From an uncultured Rubrobacteraceae bacterium (GTDB taxonomy: Bacteria > Actinomycetota > Rubrobacteria > Rubrobacterales > Rubrobacteraceae), in contig CADCVF010000036.1 of the NCBI GenBank assembly GCA_902806095.1, positions 41,969 through 105,968 on the forward strand: a DNA stretch of 64,000 bases, read 5' to 3'. The notes beneath the pieces are model-generated. The model had not been told where the DNA came from. It worked only from the letters and a program-made list of their open reading frames with translations, and did no database searches. The position numbers and the translations under genes were made by a program. Positions 10,201 through 19,475 of this stretch are shown here, one piece after another; the stretch's first letter is position 1; every line of letters begins with the position of its first letter.

Positions 10201-11412
10201 CTAGCCGGCTTGCTCGTCCGTCGGAGCCTCATCAGGGCGCAACCACAGCGAGACGTGGGCTGGCTGCATCGTCTCCTTTACCACACCTACCAGGTCGCCG
10301 CTGAGTGCGTCCAGATCTGTTTCCTCGCGCAACTGTGCAGAGAAGGCTTCGAGGGTGTTCCTTGCGTCGTACTTGTTGCGATAGAAGCGCCTATCTATGA
10401 AGGACTGGATACGCCGCCTCAAGGGGTTGAACATCGCCGCTATCAAGAGGGTGGAAGCCACGACCGCAAGGGTAGACTGCTGGCCAGTGAGTGCTACGAA
10501 GAGCCGCTGCAGTAAAACGATTCCACCGAAGTACATCAGCGCCAGCACAAGCGTCAGCGAGCCGTAGACGAGGGTGCGGTTCACGATAAAGTCTATGTCG
10601 TAGAGGCGATACTTGAGGATCGCGATACCCGTCGCGACGGGAAGCCCTATGAGGGGGAGCTCATACATCAGCGAACTGGCCGGCACGAGCCCCGTCAAAG
10701 CGAAGGAGAACCAGATCACGAACACGACGATCATGACGCCGACGGCGTACACGAACCACTTCAGTTGCTGGCGTTCGTCGCCCCTCGACCGGCGGAAACG
10801 TACGATCACAGCCGCCCCACTCGCCACGATCAGCACCGGGAACGTGTAGTTGAAGAGCTCGTAGAGCAGGCCCATGATCTCGGACTCCAACCCCAACGGG
10901 TTGCGGACGGACGTTAGCCTGAGATCGTTGGTCTCCGGAGATAGCCAGGACGCCAGCGTGAAAAGCACGACGGAGCCCGCAGTCCCCCATAAGAGCGGAC
11001 GCCAACGTGGGGAGGGCAGCCTCCCCGTAGGGAACAACAAGAGTAAGAACGAAACGAGAAGGAACCATCCGAGCCCGCGCGCCCACGCGCCGAACCACGC
11101 AGCCCACACCCCGGCAGGTAGCGCACCAGGGTCGGTGATCAGCGCGTAGACGCCGTATTCCAGCGTGAACTCTCCCACAATCCAAACGAAGGCTCCAGAG
11201 AGAAAGAGCCAGCCGATCGCGTTCTCGGGACGGTACGAGGCGACCAGGGCGCCAACCGTAGAGAACGCGAGAATCAAGACAGGGAGTAGTGCCTCGCCCC
11301 ACAAGGAGGATGCGGGCTCGTTGAGTGATGCAAAAAACAGTGTGAGCATCGAAATCGGCACGATCAACGCCCACACACTCCACGCAAACCAGCCGCCAGT
11401 GCGACCGCTCAT
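10201..11412 (-). CDS. Multi-TM membrane protein resembling sensor input modules
   Basis: Several TM helices then FIDRRFYRNKYDARNTLEAFSAQLREETDLDALSGDLVGVVKETMQPAHVSLWLRP; ATG at 11412 chosen over ORF start. Confidence 0.75.
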   Translation of the reverse strand: MSGRTGGWFAWSVWALIVPISMLTLFFASLNEPASSLWGEALLPVLILAFSTVGALVASYRPENAIGWLFLSGAFVWIVGEFTLEYGVYALITDPGALPAGVWAAWFGAWARGLGWFLLVSFLLLLFPTGRLPSPRWRPLLWGTAGSVVLFTLASWLSPETNDLRLTSVRNPLGLESEIMGLLYELFNYTFPVLIVASGAAVIVRFRRSRGDERQQLKWFVYAVGVMIVVFVIWFSFALTGLVPASSLMYELPLIGLPVATGIAILKYRLYDIDFIVNRTLVYGSLTLVLALMYFGGIVLLQRLFVALTGQQSTLAVVASTLLIAAMFNPLRRRIQSFIDRRFYRNKYDARNTLEAFSAQLREETDLDALSGDLVGVVKETMQPAHVSLWLRPDEAPTDEQAG

Positions 11413-11786
11413 GCCACCGACTCTCTCGCCCGTTCCGTCACACCACCACACTACACCACTACCGTCTTCCAAGCGTTACGACAAACGTTACGAGGATGGT
11501 CTTGTGAGCAGCGCAGAGGCGGAGTTCCGAACATGGGATAGATCCCCTACGGAGAAGAACTTCCACTCTACCCACAGGAATGAAGTTCGGGCTAGCAAGG
11601 CGTTCTGCCAAAAAGTAGGTGTCATGGGTGGAAGTCAATCTGCATGTTGGTGCGCGAAGGGTCCAGCTTGTAACTCGGCTCTTTACTTTTTCCTGCAAAG
11701 TGAGATATTCGATGGCGAATTGACTTGTAGGGAGTCTAATTGGCTATGATACGCCAGTAAGCACTCTAGCGGAAAGGGTTGGCATC

Positions 11787-12956
11787 TTGCGAGAGGAGAG
11801 TAAGGGCATTGGTAGCAGGAGGTTCAACTCGGCCACGGACGCGGAGATCCTGAACGCCGACGTTGCAGACTCCTACTTCCACAGGACGATGGAGATCCTG
11901 CGTGCCCGCGGCCTCGAGGACACCCCCGTGCACGCCGAGCTCGCCTACAAGACCTCAGACCCTGACGAATGGTTCGTGGTCGCAGGCCTCGACGAAGTCG
12001 CCTACCTTCTCGACGGCGTCGACGTCGATGCGCGGGCCGTGCCCGAAGGTACGATCTGCCGTCCCCAGGAGCCGATCCTGACGCTCTCTGGCCCCTACGG
12101 CGCTTTCGGCGAGCACGAGACGGCGATACTCGGCCTGCTCTGCCAGGCCTCTGGCGTGGCCACAGGGGCGGCCCGCTGCCGCCTCGCCGCCGGTGAGAGG
12201 CCTGTGATCTCCTTCGGCGCGCGCAGGATGCACCCTGCCGTCACCCCCATGATCGAACGCGCAGCCTACCTCGGAGGCTGCGATCTGGTCGCCGTAGACC
12301 TTGCCGTCGAACGCCTCGGCATCCCGGCCACGGGGACGACTCCCCACGCCCTCGTCCTGATCCTCGGCTCGACCGCCGAAGCGGCCAATGCTTTCGACGA
12401 GGTGATGGAACCGGAAGTGCAGCGCACCATAATCATAGATACCTTCGACGACGAGAAGTTCGGCGCACTACTCGCCGCCGGGGCCATACCGGATTCGATC
12501 TCAGCGATCCGGATGGACACGCCGGGCAACCGCCGCGGCGATTTTTTGGACCTCATGCGTGAGGTCCGCTGGGAGCTGGACCGCAACGGCTTCGAGCACG
12601 TGAAGATCTTCGCCTCAGGCGGCATCGACGTGGAGTACATTCTCCACCTGAACCCGATCTGCGACGCTTACGGTGTCGGCGGCGCTATCGCGGACGCCCC
12701 CATGATCGACTACTCTCTCGACATAGTGGAGGTAGACGGCGAAGACCGCTCGAAACGCGGCAAGCGCGGCGGGCGCAAACGCCTCCTGGAATTGGACGGT
12801 GGCGAGCGCAAGATCCTGCCACAGACCACCCCAGCTCCTGAGGGCGCGACCGACGTCCTGAGCCCCCTAAAGGACCTGTACTCCTCCCCGCCCGATATCG
12901 GCGCCGTGCGTCAGCGCGTCCTGGACCAGCTGCGCACCGGCGACTTCGAACTCTGA
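11787..12956 (+). CDS. pncB: Nicotinate phosphoribosyltransferase
   Basis: NADVADSYFHRTMEILRARG, SFGARRMHPAVTPMIERAAYLGGCD, SAIRMDTPGNRRGDFLDLMREVR, FASGGIDVEYI. Confidence 0.92.
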   Translation: MREESKGIGSRRFNSATDAEILNADVADSYFHRTMEILRARGLEDTPVHAELAYKTSDPDEWFVVAGLDEVAYLLDGVDVDARAVPEGTICRPQEPILTLSGPYGAFGEHETAILGLLCQASGVATGAARCRLAAGERPVISFGARRMHPAVTPMIERAAYLGGCDLVAVDLAVERLGIPATGTTPHALVLILGSTAEAANAFDEVMEPEVQRTIIIDTFDDEKFGALLAAGAIPDSISAIRMDTPGNRRGDFLDLMREVRWELDRNGFEHVKIFASGGIDVEYILHLNPICDAYGVGGAIADAPMIDYSLDIVEVDGEDRSKRGKRGGRKRLLELDGGERKILPQTTPAPEGATDVLSPLKDLYSSPPDIGAVRQRVLDQLRTGDFEL

Positions 12957-12997
12957 AGCCCCCTCCTCGCCGCGTAGGCCAAACTAGCTAGTCATAA

Positions 12998-13015
12998 ATC
13001 ACCCATTTGGGTGAT
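12998..13015. promoter_or_regulatory. 18-bp palindrome upstream of zinc-ribbon gene
   Basis: atcaccca-tt-tgggtgat, perfect 8-bp arms about 60 nt upstream of the 13078 start. Confidence 0.4.
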
Positions 13016-13077
13016 GTGGGATTGTATCCACTGGTCCATGATAGTGGTGTGCTCAACGCGACAAGAAGGGAGGCGGC

Positions 13078-13551
13078 ATGGACAATTCGGACGGCGGAGC
13101 CAGAACCCTGACCTGCCCCTTCTGCTCGGAGGCCGAGCTCTGCGCCTTCGGCCGCAACTCCCTCAGGTGTGAGGAGTGCGGTGGGGTCCTCGGCGGGGCG
13201 CTCCTGGAGACGCTCAACCGGATAATCTCACTCCCCGACGCGGCCGGTGACCACGCTTGCGAGTGCGGTCACCCTGAGATGAGACGCCTTCCCGACAGCG
13301 TGTACCGATGTCCGGCCTGCGGATCGGAGGTCACCCCCATCTCCGCCCCTGTGTCCTGGAAGTCCCCAGACCACACCGAGGCGTACTGGTGTGGCTGGCT
13401 CGACGGCCGTTACGGAGATCCGGACTGGTTCACCAACAACGTCCGTCTGGCCAAATGGGAAGACCCCTCAGACCGCCTCGACTACTACCGCGGCCACCGC
13501 GCCGGCCAGGAGGCCCGTCTGCGGAAGTCCGGGCTAGTCGAAGCGTCATAG
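13078..13551 (+). CDS. Zinc-ribbon hypothetical protein
   Basis: CPFC...CEECGG and CECGH...CPACG pairs; good SD gaagggaggcggcATG. Confidence 0.75.
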   Translation: MDNSDGGARTLTCPFCSEAELCAFGRNSLRCEECGGVLGGALLETLNRIISLPDAAGDHACECGHPEMRRLPDSVYRCPACGSEVTPISAPVSWKSPDHTEAYWCGWLDGRYGDPDWFTNNVRLAKWEDPSDRLDYYRGHRAGQEARLRKSGLVEAS

Positions 13552-13590
13552 CATTTCAGCACGCGCCCTTTCGGGCGCTTTCAGCATTTC
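13551..13590 (-). repeat. GCTGA-frame hairpin repeat, unit 1
   Basis: Minus: GAAATGCTGAAAGC-GCCCGAAAGGGC-GCGTGCTGAAATGC; begins at the stop codon of 13078-13551. Confidence 0.85.
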
Positions 13591-13726
13591 GTATTTTCTC
13601 GTAGCCGAATGCGCGGTTCGGGATGGGTCGACACCCCTGCATATCGCTCCTGGGGACTCCGCGACACTCTCGTAACCGGCCATCTCACAGATAACACTTC
13701 GGACACACCCACCCGCTGTGCAAGGG

Positions 13727-14296
13727 TCACGTCCCGCGCGAGCTGATCACCAGGTAGTAGCTACATGCCCCCTCGCCTGCATTGTCGAAGCGGTGCGGCA
13801 TGTCAGCCTCGAAGTACACCGCATCGCCCTCCTCAAGCAGATACTCCTCACCGCCAAGTGTCGCCTTCAAACGCCCCTGCTCGACGACGATGTGCTCCTC
13901 GACGCCCCTGCGGTGCGGCGGAAACTCGCCCGAAGTGGAGCCTTCGGGGATCTCGTTGCGGATGAACTCGACGCCCCTCCCGACGAAGTTCGGCGAGAGC
14001 AACTGACGCTCGAAACCCGTCTCGGGGTCGCGCATGACCATGCGCCTCTCTCTGGGCACGACGACGACCTCGCGCCGCTCCTCCATGCCGGCAAGCTGCG
14101 AGAGCGTCACACCAAGCCCCTCAGCAAGCTTCGCGGCGACCACCAAAGTTGGGTTCTTCTCCCCGCGCTCGAGCTTCGAGATCATGGCCCTGCTAACCCC
14201 GGAACGCTCGGCCAGCTCCTCCAACGTCAGACCTCTCCCCCGGCGTAACTCCTTTACACGGGCCCCCAACCGACCGGAGGAGACCGCGGCGACCAT
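13727..14296 (-). CDS. XRE-family regulator with C-terminal cupin domain
   Basis: LGARVKELRRGRGLTLEELAERSGVSRAMISKLERGEKNPTL HTH; cupin PPHRRGVEEHIVVEQGRLKATLGGEEYLLEEGDAVYFEADMPHRF. Start at 14296 or 14329. Confidence 0.93.
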   Translation of the reverse strand: MVAAVSSGRLGARVKELRRGRGLTLEELAERSGVSRAMISKLERGEKNPTLVVAAKLAEGLGVTLSQLAGMEERREVVVVPRERRMVMRDPETGFERQLLSPNFVGRGVEFIRNEIPEGSTSGEFPPHRRGVEEHIVVEQGRLKATLGGEEYLLEEGDAVYFEADMPHRFDNAGEGACSYYLVISSRGT

Positions 14297-14330
14297 CGTA
14301 GAACCCCCGGTTGCAGTCGTATAGTTCATT

Positions 14331-14350
14331 TGGTAGAAGTTATTCTATCA
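14331..14350. promoter_or_regulatory. Candidate operator between XRE-cupin gene and lactate permease
   Basis: tggtagaa-gtta-ttctatca, inverted repeat with one mismatch in the divergent spacer. Confidence 0.5.
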
Positions 14351-15759
14351 TGGTAGATTCGTTGGGGGTTTTGGTCTCGGCTTTACCTTTCGCCGTCGCC
14401 GCTGTGGGGTTAGCAGGCCTGGGGTGGCCTGCGTCGAGGGCTGGTGCTGCGTCGCTGGCGACGGCGGTGTCGGGGGCTGTGGTGTGGCCGGGGTTGGAGG
14501 CGACTGCGGTGCCTGGGGCATTGCTCGGGGGACTCGGGACGTCGGCCCAGGTGCTTTACGTGCTGTTCGGGGGGTTATTGCTCTACAACCTGCTCTCGGC
14601 CGCAGGGGCGGTGGAGTCTGTGTCGCGGTTTCTCGGGAGATTGGAGCCTGACCGTGTGGCGCTTGCGGCAGGGGTTGTGGTAGGGGTGGCGCCTTTCTTC
14701 GAGTCCGTTACGGGATTCGGGGTGGCCGTGGTCATAAGCGCCCCGATCCTTTTAGCAGCGGGGTTCACACCGCTATGGGCCGCGGTGCTTGCGAGCTGGG
14801 GCCAGTGCGCCGTGCCGTGGGGCGCGCTTGGTGTTGGGACCGTGATCGGGGCCGACCTCGCGGGGATGGACTTCGGGACGCTCTCCGACGCGAGCGCATT
14901 CTTGAGCCTCCCCCTCTTCCCCGTCTACGGCGTCGCCGCCGTCGCGCTCGCGGGCGGGTGGACGGGTGTACGCCGACGTGGCGCAGAGGCGATGGTGCTC
15001 GGGCTGGTCGCAGGCGCGGGGACCATTGTGACGAGCCTGTACCTGGTCCCTGAGCTCTCTGGTGCCGTCGGAGGACTCGCCGCCACGGCGGTCTTCCTGG
15101 CGCGTAGGCGTCACCGCCTCTCCGGGGTTCCCGTACGCGCGCTCGTCCCTTACGCGTTCCTTCTCGCGCTGCTCGCGGCGGCGAACGGCATCGGGGGGCT
15201 GCGCTCGGTCATCGAAAAGCTCGGTCCCGTCTTCGATGGTCCGGGCCTTCCATTGCTTGTTTCCGGGGTGTTCGCGGCGCTGCTGTTGGGCCTCGGTGGA
15301 GAGGAGGCCGGTGCCGCAACCCGAAGAACCGTGAGGCAGTGGCTTCCGACTGCAGGGGCCGTCCTTACTTTCGTTCTGGCTGGAGAGGTGGTGGCAGAGA
15401 GCGGTGCAGCCGGGTTACTCGCCGGAGGCGCAGAAGCCCTTGGTGTCTACTTTCCCGCGGTCTCGCCTGTGCTCGCTGCCCTTGGCGGCGCTCTCACCGG
15501 CTCCAACGCGGCCTCGAACGCATTGTTCATGCCGCTTCAGGTCGAAGCTGCGCGGGGACTCCACATATCGGAGGTGCTCACGGCTGCGGTGCAGAACGTC
15601 GCGGGCAGTCACGCCAGCATGCTCGCCCCGCAGCGGATGGTCCTCGCGGCCACGGCTACGGGCCTGCTCGGCAGGGAGGGCGACATTCTGCGGGCCTCGG
15701 TCGCCCCCGTAGCCGTATCGATCGGCCTGCTTGCGCTCCTCGGGATGTTCCTTCATTAG
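14350..15759 (+). CDS. L-lactate permease family transporter
   Basis: Multi-TM; VVVGVAPFFESVTGFGVAVVISAPILLAAGFTPLWAAVLASWGQCAVPWGALGVGT and GSNAASNALFMPLQVEAA are LctP-like. Confidence 0.85.
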   Translation: MVDSLGVLVSALPFAVAAVGLAGLGWPASRAGAASLATAVSGAVVWPGLEATAVPGALLGGLGTSAQVLYVLFGGLLLYNLLSAAGAVESVSRFLGRLEPDRVALAAGVVVGVAPFFESVTGFGVAVVISAPILLAAGFTPLWAAVLASWGQCAVPWGALGVGTVIGADLAGMDFGTLSDASAFLSLPLFPVYGVAAVALAGGWTGVRRRGAEAMVLGLVAGAGTIVTSLYLVPELSGAVGGLAATAVFLARRRHRLSGVPVRALVPYAFLLALLAAANGIGGLRSVIEKLGPVFDGPGLPLLVSGVFAALLLGLGGEEAGAATRRTVRQWLPTAGAVLTFVLAGEVVAESGAAGLLAGGAEALGVYFPAVSPVLAALGGALTGSNAASNALFMPLQVEAARGLHISEVLTAAVQNVAGSHASMLAPQRMVLAATATGLLGREGDILRASVAPVAVSIGLLALLGMFLH

Positions 15760-15783
15760 AGGGGTTTGCAAAGAGGCATGCAA

Positions 15784-15862
15784 GCAAGTCAGCACGCTCC
15801 GGATTCGCCTCCGCTTGTCAGCACTTCAGCTTGTTGTTTGTTTTGGGCTGAAATGCTGATGG
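15784..15862 (-). repeat. GCTGA-frame hairpin repeat, unit 2 plus linker copies
   Basis: Minus: CAAGCTGAAGTGCTGACAAGC-GGAGGCGAATCCGGA-GCGTGCTGACTTGC; further gctgaaatgctgat at 15847-15860. Confidence 0.85.
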
Positions 15863-15909
15863 CGCCTCGTGCGTAAAGCCGTGCGGGTTCTCCCGGTTCT
15901 GCGTGGACG

Positions 15910-16101
15910 TTACGCGGTTATTGGCGAGGTTTCGGCGGTGGAGGACTCCGACGCCAGGGTCTTCTGGCCCGAGGGCTGGGCTGCGATCTTGCACTTCTCG
16001 AGGAGGGCGATAGCCTTCTTGTAAAGCTCCTCCTCGGTACTAGCGTATCGACCGCCCTCGAAATCTACTTTCTGTTTGTCACCGATTTCCTGCATCACCA
16101 T
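15910..16101 (-). CDS. Small hypothetical protein (63 aa)
   Basis: MVMQEIGDKQKVDFEGGRYASTEEELYKKAIALLEKCKIAAQPSGQKTLASESSTAETSPITA; protein-like composition only. Confidence 0.4.
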   Translation of the reverse strand: MVMQEIGDKQKVDFEGGRYASTEEELYKKAIALLEKCKIAAQPSGQKTLASESSTAETSPITA

Positions 16102-16273
16102 GAGGCTACACGTTCTACCTCGCCTTTTGGTTACAGGAGGGCAACAACCCGGTAAGAGTCCGGTAACGTGAGAGAGGGCCAAGCTATACCCACTATGCAG
16201 TCGGCGACAAAGGAGATAGGATTCGCATACACTTGTACTGACGCCTGAAACCTGATGCCTTGGAGGAGGCCAT

Positions 16274-17596
16274 ACGAATCCTACTTCGAAGCGTCCGAAC
16301 GTGATCGTCTTCTTCACCGACCAGCAGCGGTGGGACACCATCGGACTGCACGGCAACCCTCTCGACCTGACCCCGAACCTAGACCGCGCGGCCAAGAGTG
16401 GGACGCACCTGTTCAACTCCTTTACGCCGCAACCCCTGTGTGGTCCCGCGCGCTCGTGCCTGCAGACGGGACTCTACGCGACCACGACCGGCTGCTACAG
16501 AAACGGCATCCCCCTGCCGCGGGAGGCCACGACGCTAGCCCACAATTTCCGCAACGCGGACTACGACACGGGGTACATCGGCAAGTGGCACCTGGCCGGC
16601 GCAGAACCGGTTCCCGAAGCCGAACGCGGCGGGTACCAGTACTGGCTCGCATCCAACGTCATCGAGTTTACTTCCGAGGCTTACCGCACGGTCGTCTACG
16701 ACGAAGACGATGAACCCGTGCGACTGCCGGGCTACAGGGTGGATGCGCTCACGGACGCGGCGATCCGTTATGTAGATTCGCACCAGGACCGTCCATTCTT
16801 CCTGTTCTTGTCGCTGCTCGAGCCTCACCACCAGAACCAGACCGACAGCTACCCTGCGCCCGCCGGCTACGCCGAACGGTACGCCGGGCGTTGGATGCCG
16901 CCGGATCTGGCGGAGTTGGGCGGTTCGGCGCCCGAGCACCTCGCGGGTTACTGCGGACAGATCAAACGCATAGACGAGGCCTTCGGACGACTACTGGAGG
17001 CGCTCGAGAGCCTCGGCCTCCGCGAGAATACCGTCTTCGTGTTCGCGTCTGACCACGGCAACCACTTCAAGACGCGAAACGACGAATACAAGCGCTCTCC
17101 GCACGAGAGCTCGATCCGCGTGCCGATCGTGCTCCTAGGGCCGGGCTTCGAGGGCGCAGGACGCGTAGAGCAGCTCGTCAGCCTCCTGGACCTACCCCCT
17201 ACGCTCCTCGATGCCGCCGGTCTGCCCGTCCCCGACGAGATGCAGGGACGCTCGGTCCTGCCGTTGCTCGAGGGCGAACGAGAAGGGTGGCCTGAGGAGG
17301 TCTTCGTCCAGATAAGCGAATCGCAGGTCGGACGCGCGATCCGCACTCGCCGCTGGAAGTATTGCGTCGTCGCCCCAGAAGCTGACCCCAAAGAAGATCC
17401 CTTTGCCGAACGCTACGTCGAGGACGGCCTATACGACCTGGAGAGCGATCCTTACGAACTGCACAACCTCACCGGTCTCAGGTCGCACAGAGATGTCGCC
17501 GACACCTTGAAGCGTCATCTGATCGCCCGCATGGTCGAGATCGGTGAACCGAACCCGATCGTCGAGCCGCCATCGAGCATAGCCTCTACGACATAG
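16274..17596 (+). CDS. Sulfatase (arylsulfatase family)
   Basis: RPNVIVFFTDQQRWDTIGLHGNPLDLTPNLDRAAKSGT; formylglycine motif C-G-P-A-R; GYIGKWHLAG; FASDHGNHF. Start uncertain: ACG at 16274 or GTG at 16301. Confidence 0.92.
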   Translation, partial: TNPTSKRPNVIVFFTDQQRWDTIGLHGNPLDLTPNLDRAAKSGTHLFNSFTPQPLCGPARSCLQTGLYATTTGCYRNGIPLPREATTLAHNFRNADYDTGYIGKWHLAGAEPVPEAERGGYQYWLASNVIEFTSEAYRTVVYDEDDEPVRLPGYRVDALTDAAIRYVDSHQDRPFFLFLSLLEPHHQNQTDSYPAPAGYAERYAGRWMPPDLAELGGSAPEHLAGYCGQIKRIDEAFGRLLEALESLGLRENTVFVFASDHGNHFKTRNDEYKRSPHESSIRVPIVLLGPGFEGAGRVEQLVSLLDLPPTLLDAAGLPVPDEMQGRSVLPLLEGEREGWPEEVFVQISESQVGRAIRTRRWKYCVVAPEADPKEDPFAERYVEDGLYDLESDPYELHNLTGLRSHRDVADTLKRHLIARMVEIGEPNPIVEPPSSIASTT

Positions 17597-17890
17597 ACCT
17601 CACGTGATGGTAACCGTGGCCTTTCCACGCTATGAGGATGCGTCGAGATTTCGCATGGTGCACACTGGGTATCGAGCAGAGAGCTACCCTGGGAGGACCT
17701 CGTTGAAGGAAGTGAACACCATACATCCTGGCGCGCCGGACGCCATCTTCATGAACTCAAGCTGTGAATGACCCCACACAGGTCGGAGGAGCGAGTCGAA
17801 CGCCACGAGGAAATCATGGGCGGGACGGAGCGTTCCCGACCCTCACAGACCACTCCTTCGGCGGGACACGCCCAGTGAGGGATCTCTGCG

Positions 17891-19432
17891 ATGGGCGCTA
17901 GGTTCACGCGACGCCGGTTTCTCGCAGCGGCGGGCGCCGGCGTCACGTACTTCGCGCTGTCAAACACGGTTGGCTGCGAACCGCCCGAGCGATCCTCGAA
18001 GGTCGCCTCCTCGGGCACACCAAAGATCAGGCCCTTGCCGGGCGTTGCATTCCCGCCTGCGGGAGGCGTGTGGGCCTTCCGCTCGCGCCCCGACCTCAGC
18101 CCACCCGCCGTCGAGGTAGCCACAGAGGCGCACGACGACACCGCCGCCGGCTACATTTTCCTCGCCCCGGAGAAGGGCGGCGCCGGGAAGGGCGGCTCGA
18201 TGATCATCGACGATCGCGGTGAGGTGGTGTGGTTCCATCCTTTGCAGGGCCCGTATGGACGCACGATGAACTTCGAGACACAGACCTACCAGAGCAGAGA
18301 TGTACTTACCTGGGGGCAAACACCAGGTGAGTATGTGATCTTCGACGGCTCCTACCGTGAGATAGCCCGGTTCGGGGCCGCCAACGGCTACAACGGGGAC
18401 CACCACGAGTTCCTCATCAGCCCGCAGGACACCGCACTGATCACGATCTACAAGGCGGTGCCTCAGGACCTCTCCCCTGTCGGCGGCCCCAAGAACAGCG
18501 TAGCGTGGCAAGGGGTCGTCCAGGAGTTGGACATCGAGACCGGAGAGGTGCTCTTCGAATGGCGCAGCCTCGACCATGTTGGCCTGGAGGAGACCTACGT
18601 CACACCGTCAGAGGATCACTACCCTGGTATCGACTACTTCCACATCAACTCCATAGACGTAGATCACGACAACAACCTGCTGGTCTCTGCCCGCGAAACC
18701 TCCACCGTCTATAAGGTAGACCGCAACAGCGGCGAGGTCATGTGGCGCCTCGGCGGCAAGAAGAGCGACTTCGAGATGGGCCCTGGCACCCGATTCGCCT
18801 TCCAGCACGACGCCCGCCGCCTCCCCGACGGCACCATCAGCATCTTCGATAACGGCAGCCTGGTCTTCGAAAATGGCACCCCCAAAGCGGTAGAAGAGTC
18901 CCGCGCAGTCGTATTGGAGCTCGACGAGGAGCAGATGAACGCCTCGCTGGCGCGCGAGTACACCCACCCAGACAAGCAGTACGCCGATGCGGCCGGCAAC
19001 ATGCAGGTGCTACCGAACGGTAACGTGTTCGTAGGGTGGGGCAGAGGACTGGCAATCTCGGAGTTCAGAAAGGATGGGGAGCTGCTCTTCGATTTCAGGG
19101 TGTCGCCCGAACACAGGTCCTACAGGGCCTTCCGCTTTCCGTGGAGCGGCCAACCGCCGGATCAGCCCGCTGTTGTGGCGGAGCGGACCTCCGATAACGA
19201 GCTCGAGGTCTACGCCAGCTGGAACGGGGCCACTGAGATCGCCGCCTGGGAGGTGCTCGCCGGCCAGGACCCTGGCCAACTAGAGTCTCTGGGATCTATC
19301 CCCCGGGACGGATTCGAGACAGCCATGGTGGTGCAAACCTCCGATCCTTACGTCGCCGTGCAGGCCAAACACCGTTCGGGACGAGTACTCGGCGTCTCCA
19401 CGCCCGTCGAAGCAAGTCAGCATGTCAGCTAG
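17891..19432 (+). CDS. Arylsulfotransferase (ASST) family protein with twin-arginine signal
   Basis: FTRRRFLAAAGAGVTYFALSNTVGC lipoprotein/TAT-like N-terminus; HEFLISPQDTALIT, HINSIDVDHDNNLLVSARETSTVYKVDRNSGEVMWRLGG, FAFQHDARRLPDGTISIFDNG. Confidence 0.88.
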   Translation: MGARFTRRRFLAAAGAGVTYFALSNTVGCEPPERSSKVASSGTPKIRPLPGVAFPPAGGVWAFRSRPDLSPPAVEVATEAHDDTAAGYIFLAPEKGGAGKGGSMIIDDRGEVVWFHPLQGPYGRTMNFETQTYQSRDVLTWGQTPGEYVIFDGSYREIARFGAANGYNGDHHEFLISPQDTALITIYKAVPQDLSPVGGPKNSVAWQGVVQELDIETGEVLFEWRSLDHVGLEETYVTPSEDHYPGIDYFHINSIDVDHDNNLLVSARETSTVYKVDRNSGEVMWRLGGKKSDFEMGPGTRFAFQHDARRLPDGTISIFDNGSLVFENGTPKAVEESRAVVLELDEEQMNASLAREYTHPDKQYADAAGNMQVLPNGNVFVGWGRGLAISEFRKDGELLFDFRVSPEHRSYRAFRFPWSGQPPDQPAVVAERTSDNELEVYASWNGATEIAAWEVLAGQDPGQLESLGSIPRDGFETAMVVQTSDPYVAVQAKHRSGRVLGVSTPVEASQHVS

Positions 19433-19475
19433 TCAGCCCGCGCCCGATCGGGCGCGGGCTGACTAGCTGACAGCT
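19409..19475. repeat. GCTGA-frame repeat locus containing a perfect 50-bp palindrome
   Basis: gcaagtcagca then tgtcagctagtcagcccgcgcccga/tcgggcgcgggctgactagctgaca (19423-19472, no loop) between convergent genes. Confidence 0.9.

Noticed and set aside
13605-13655. tRNA-like element (ggttcgggatgggtcgacacccc)
   Set aside because: No acceptor/anticodon arms can be built; better explained as the companion module of the repeat also seen at about 39370-39408.
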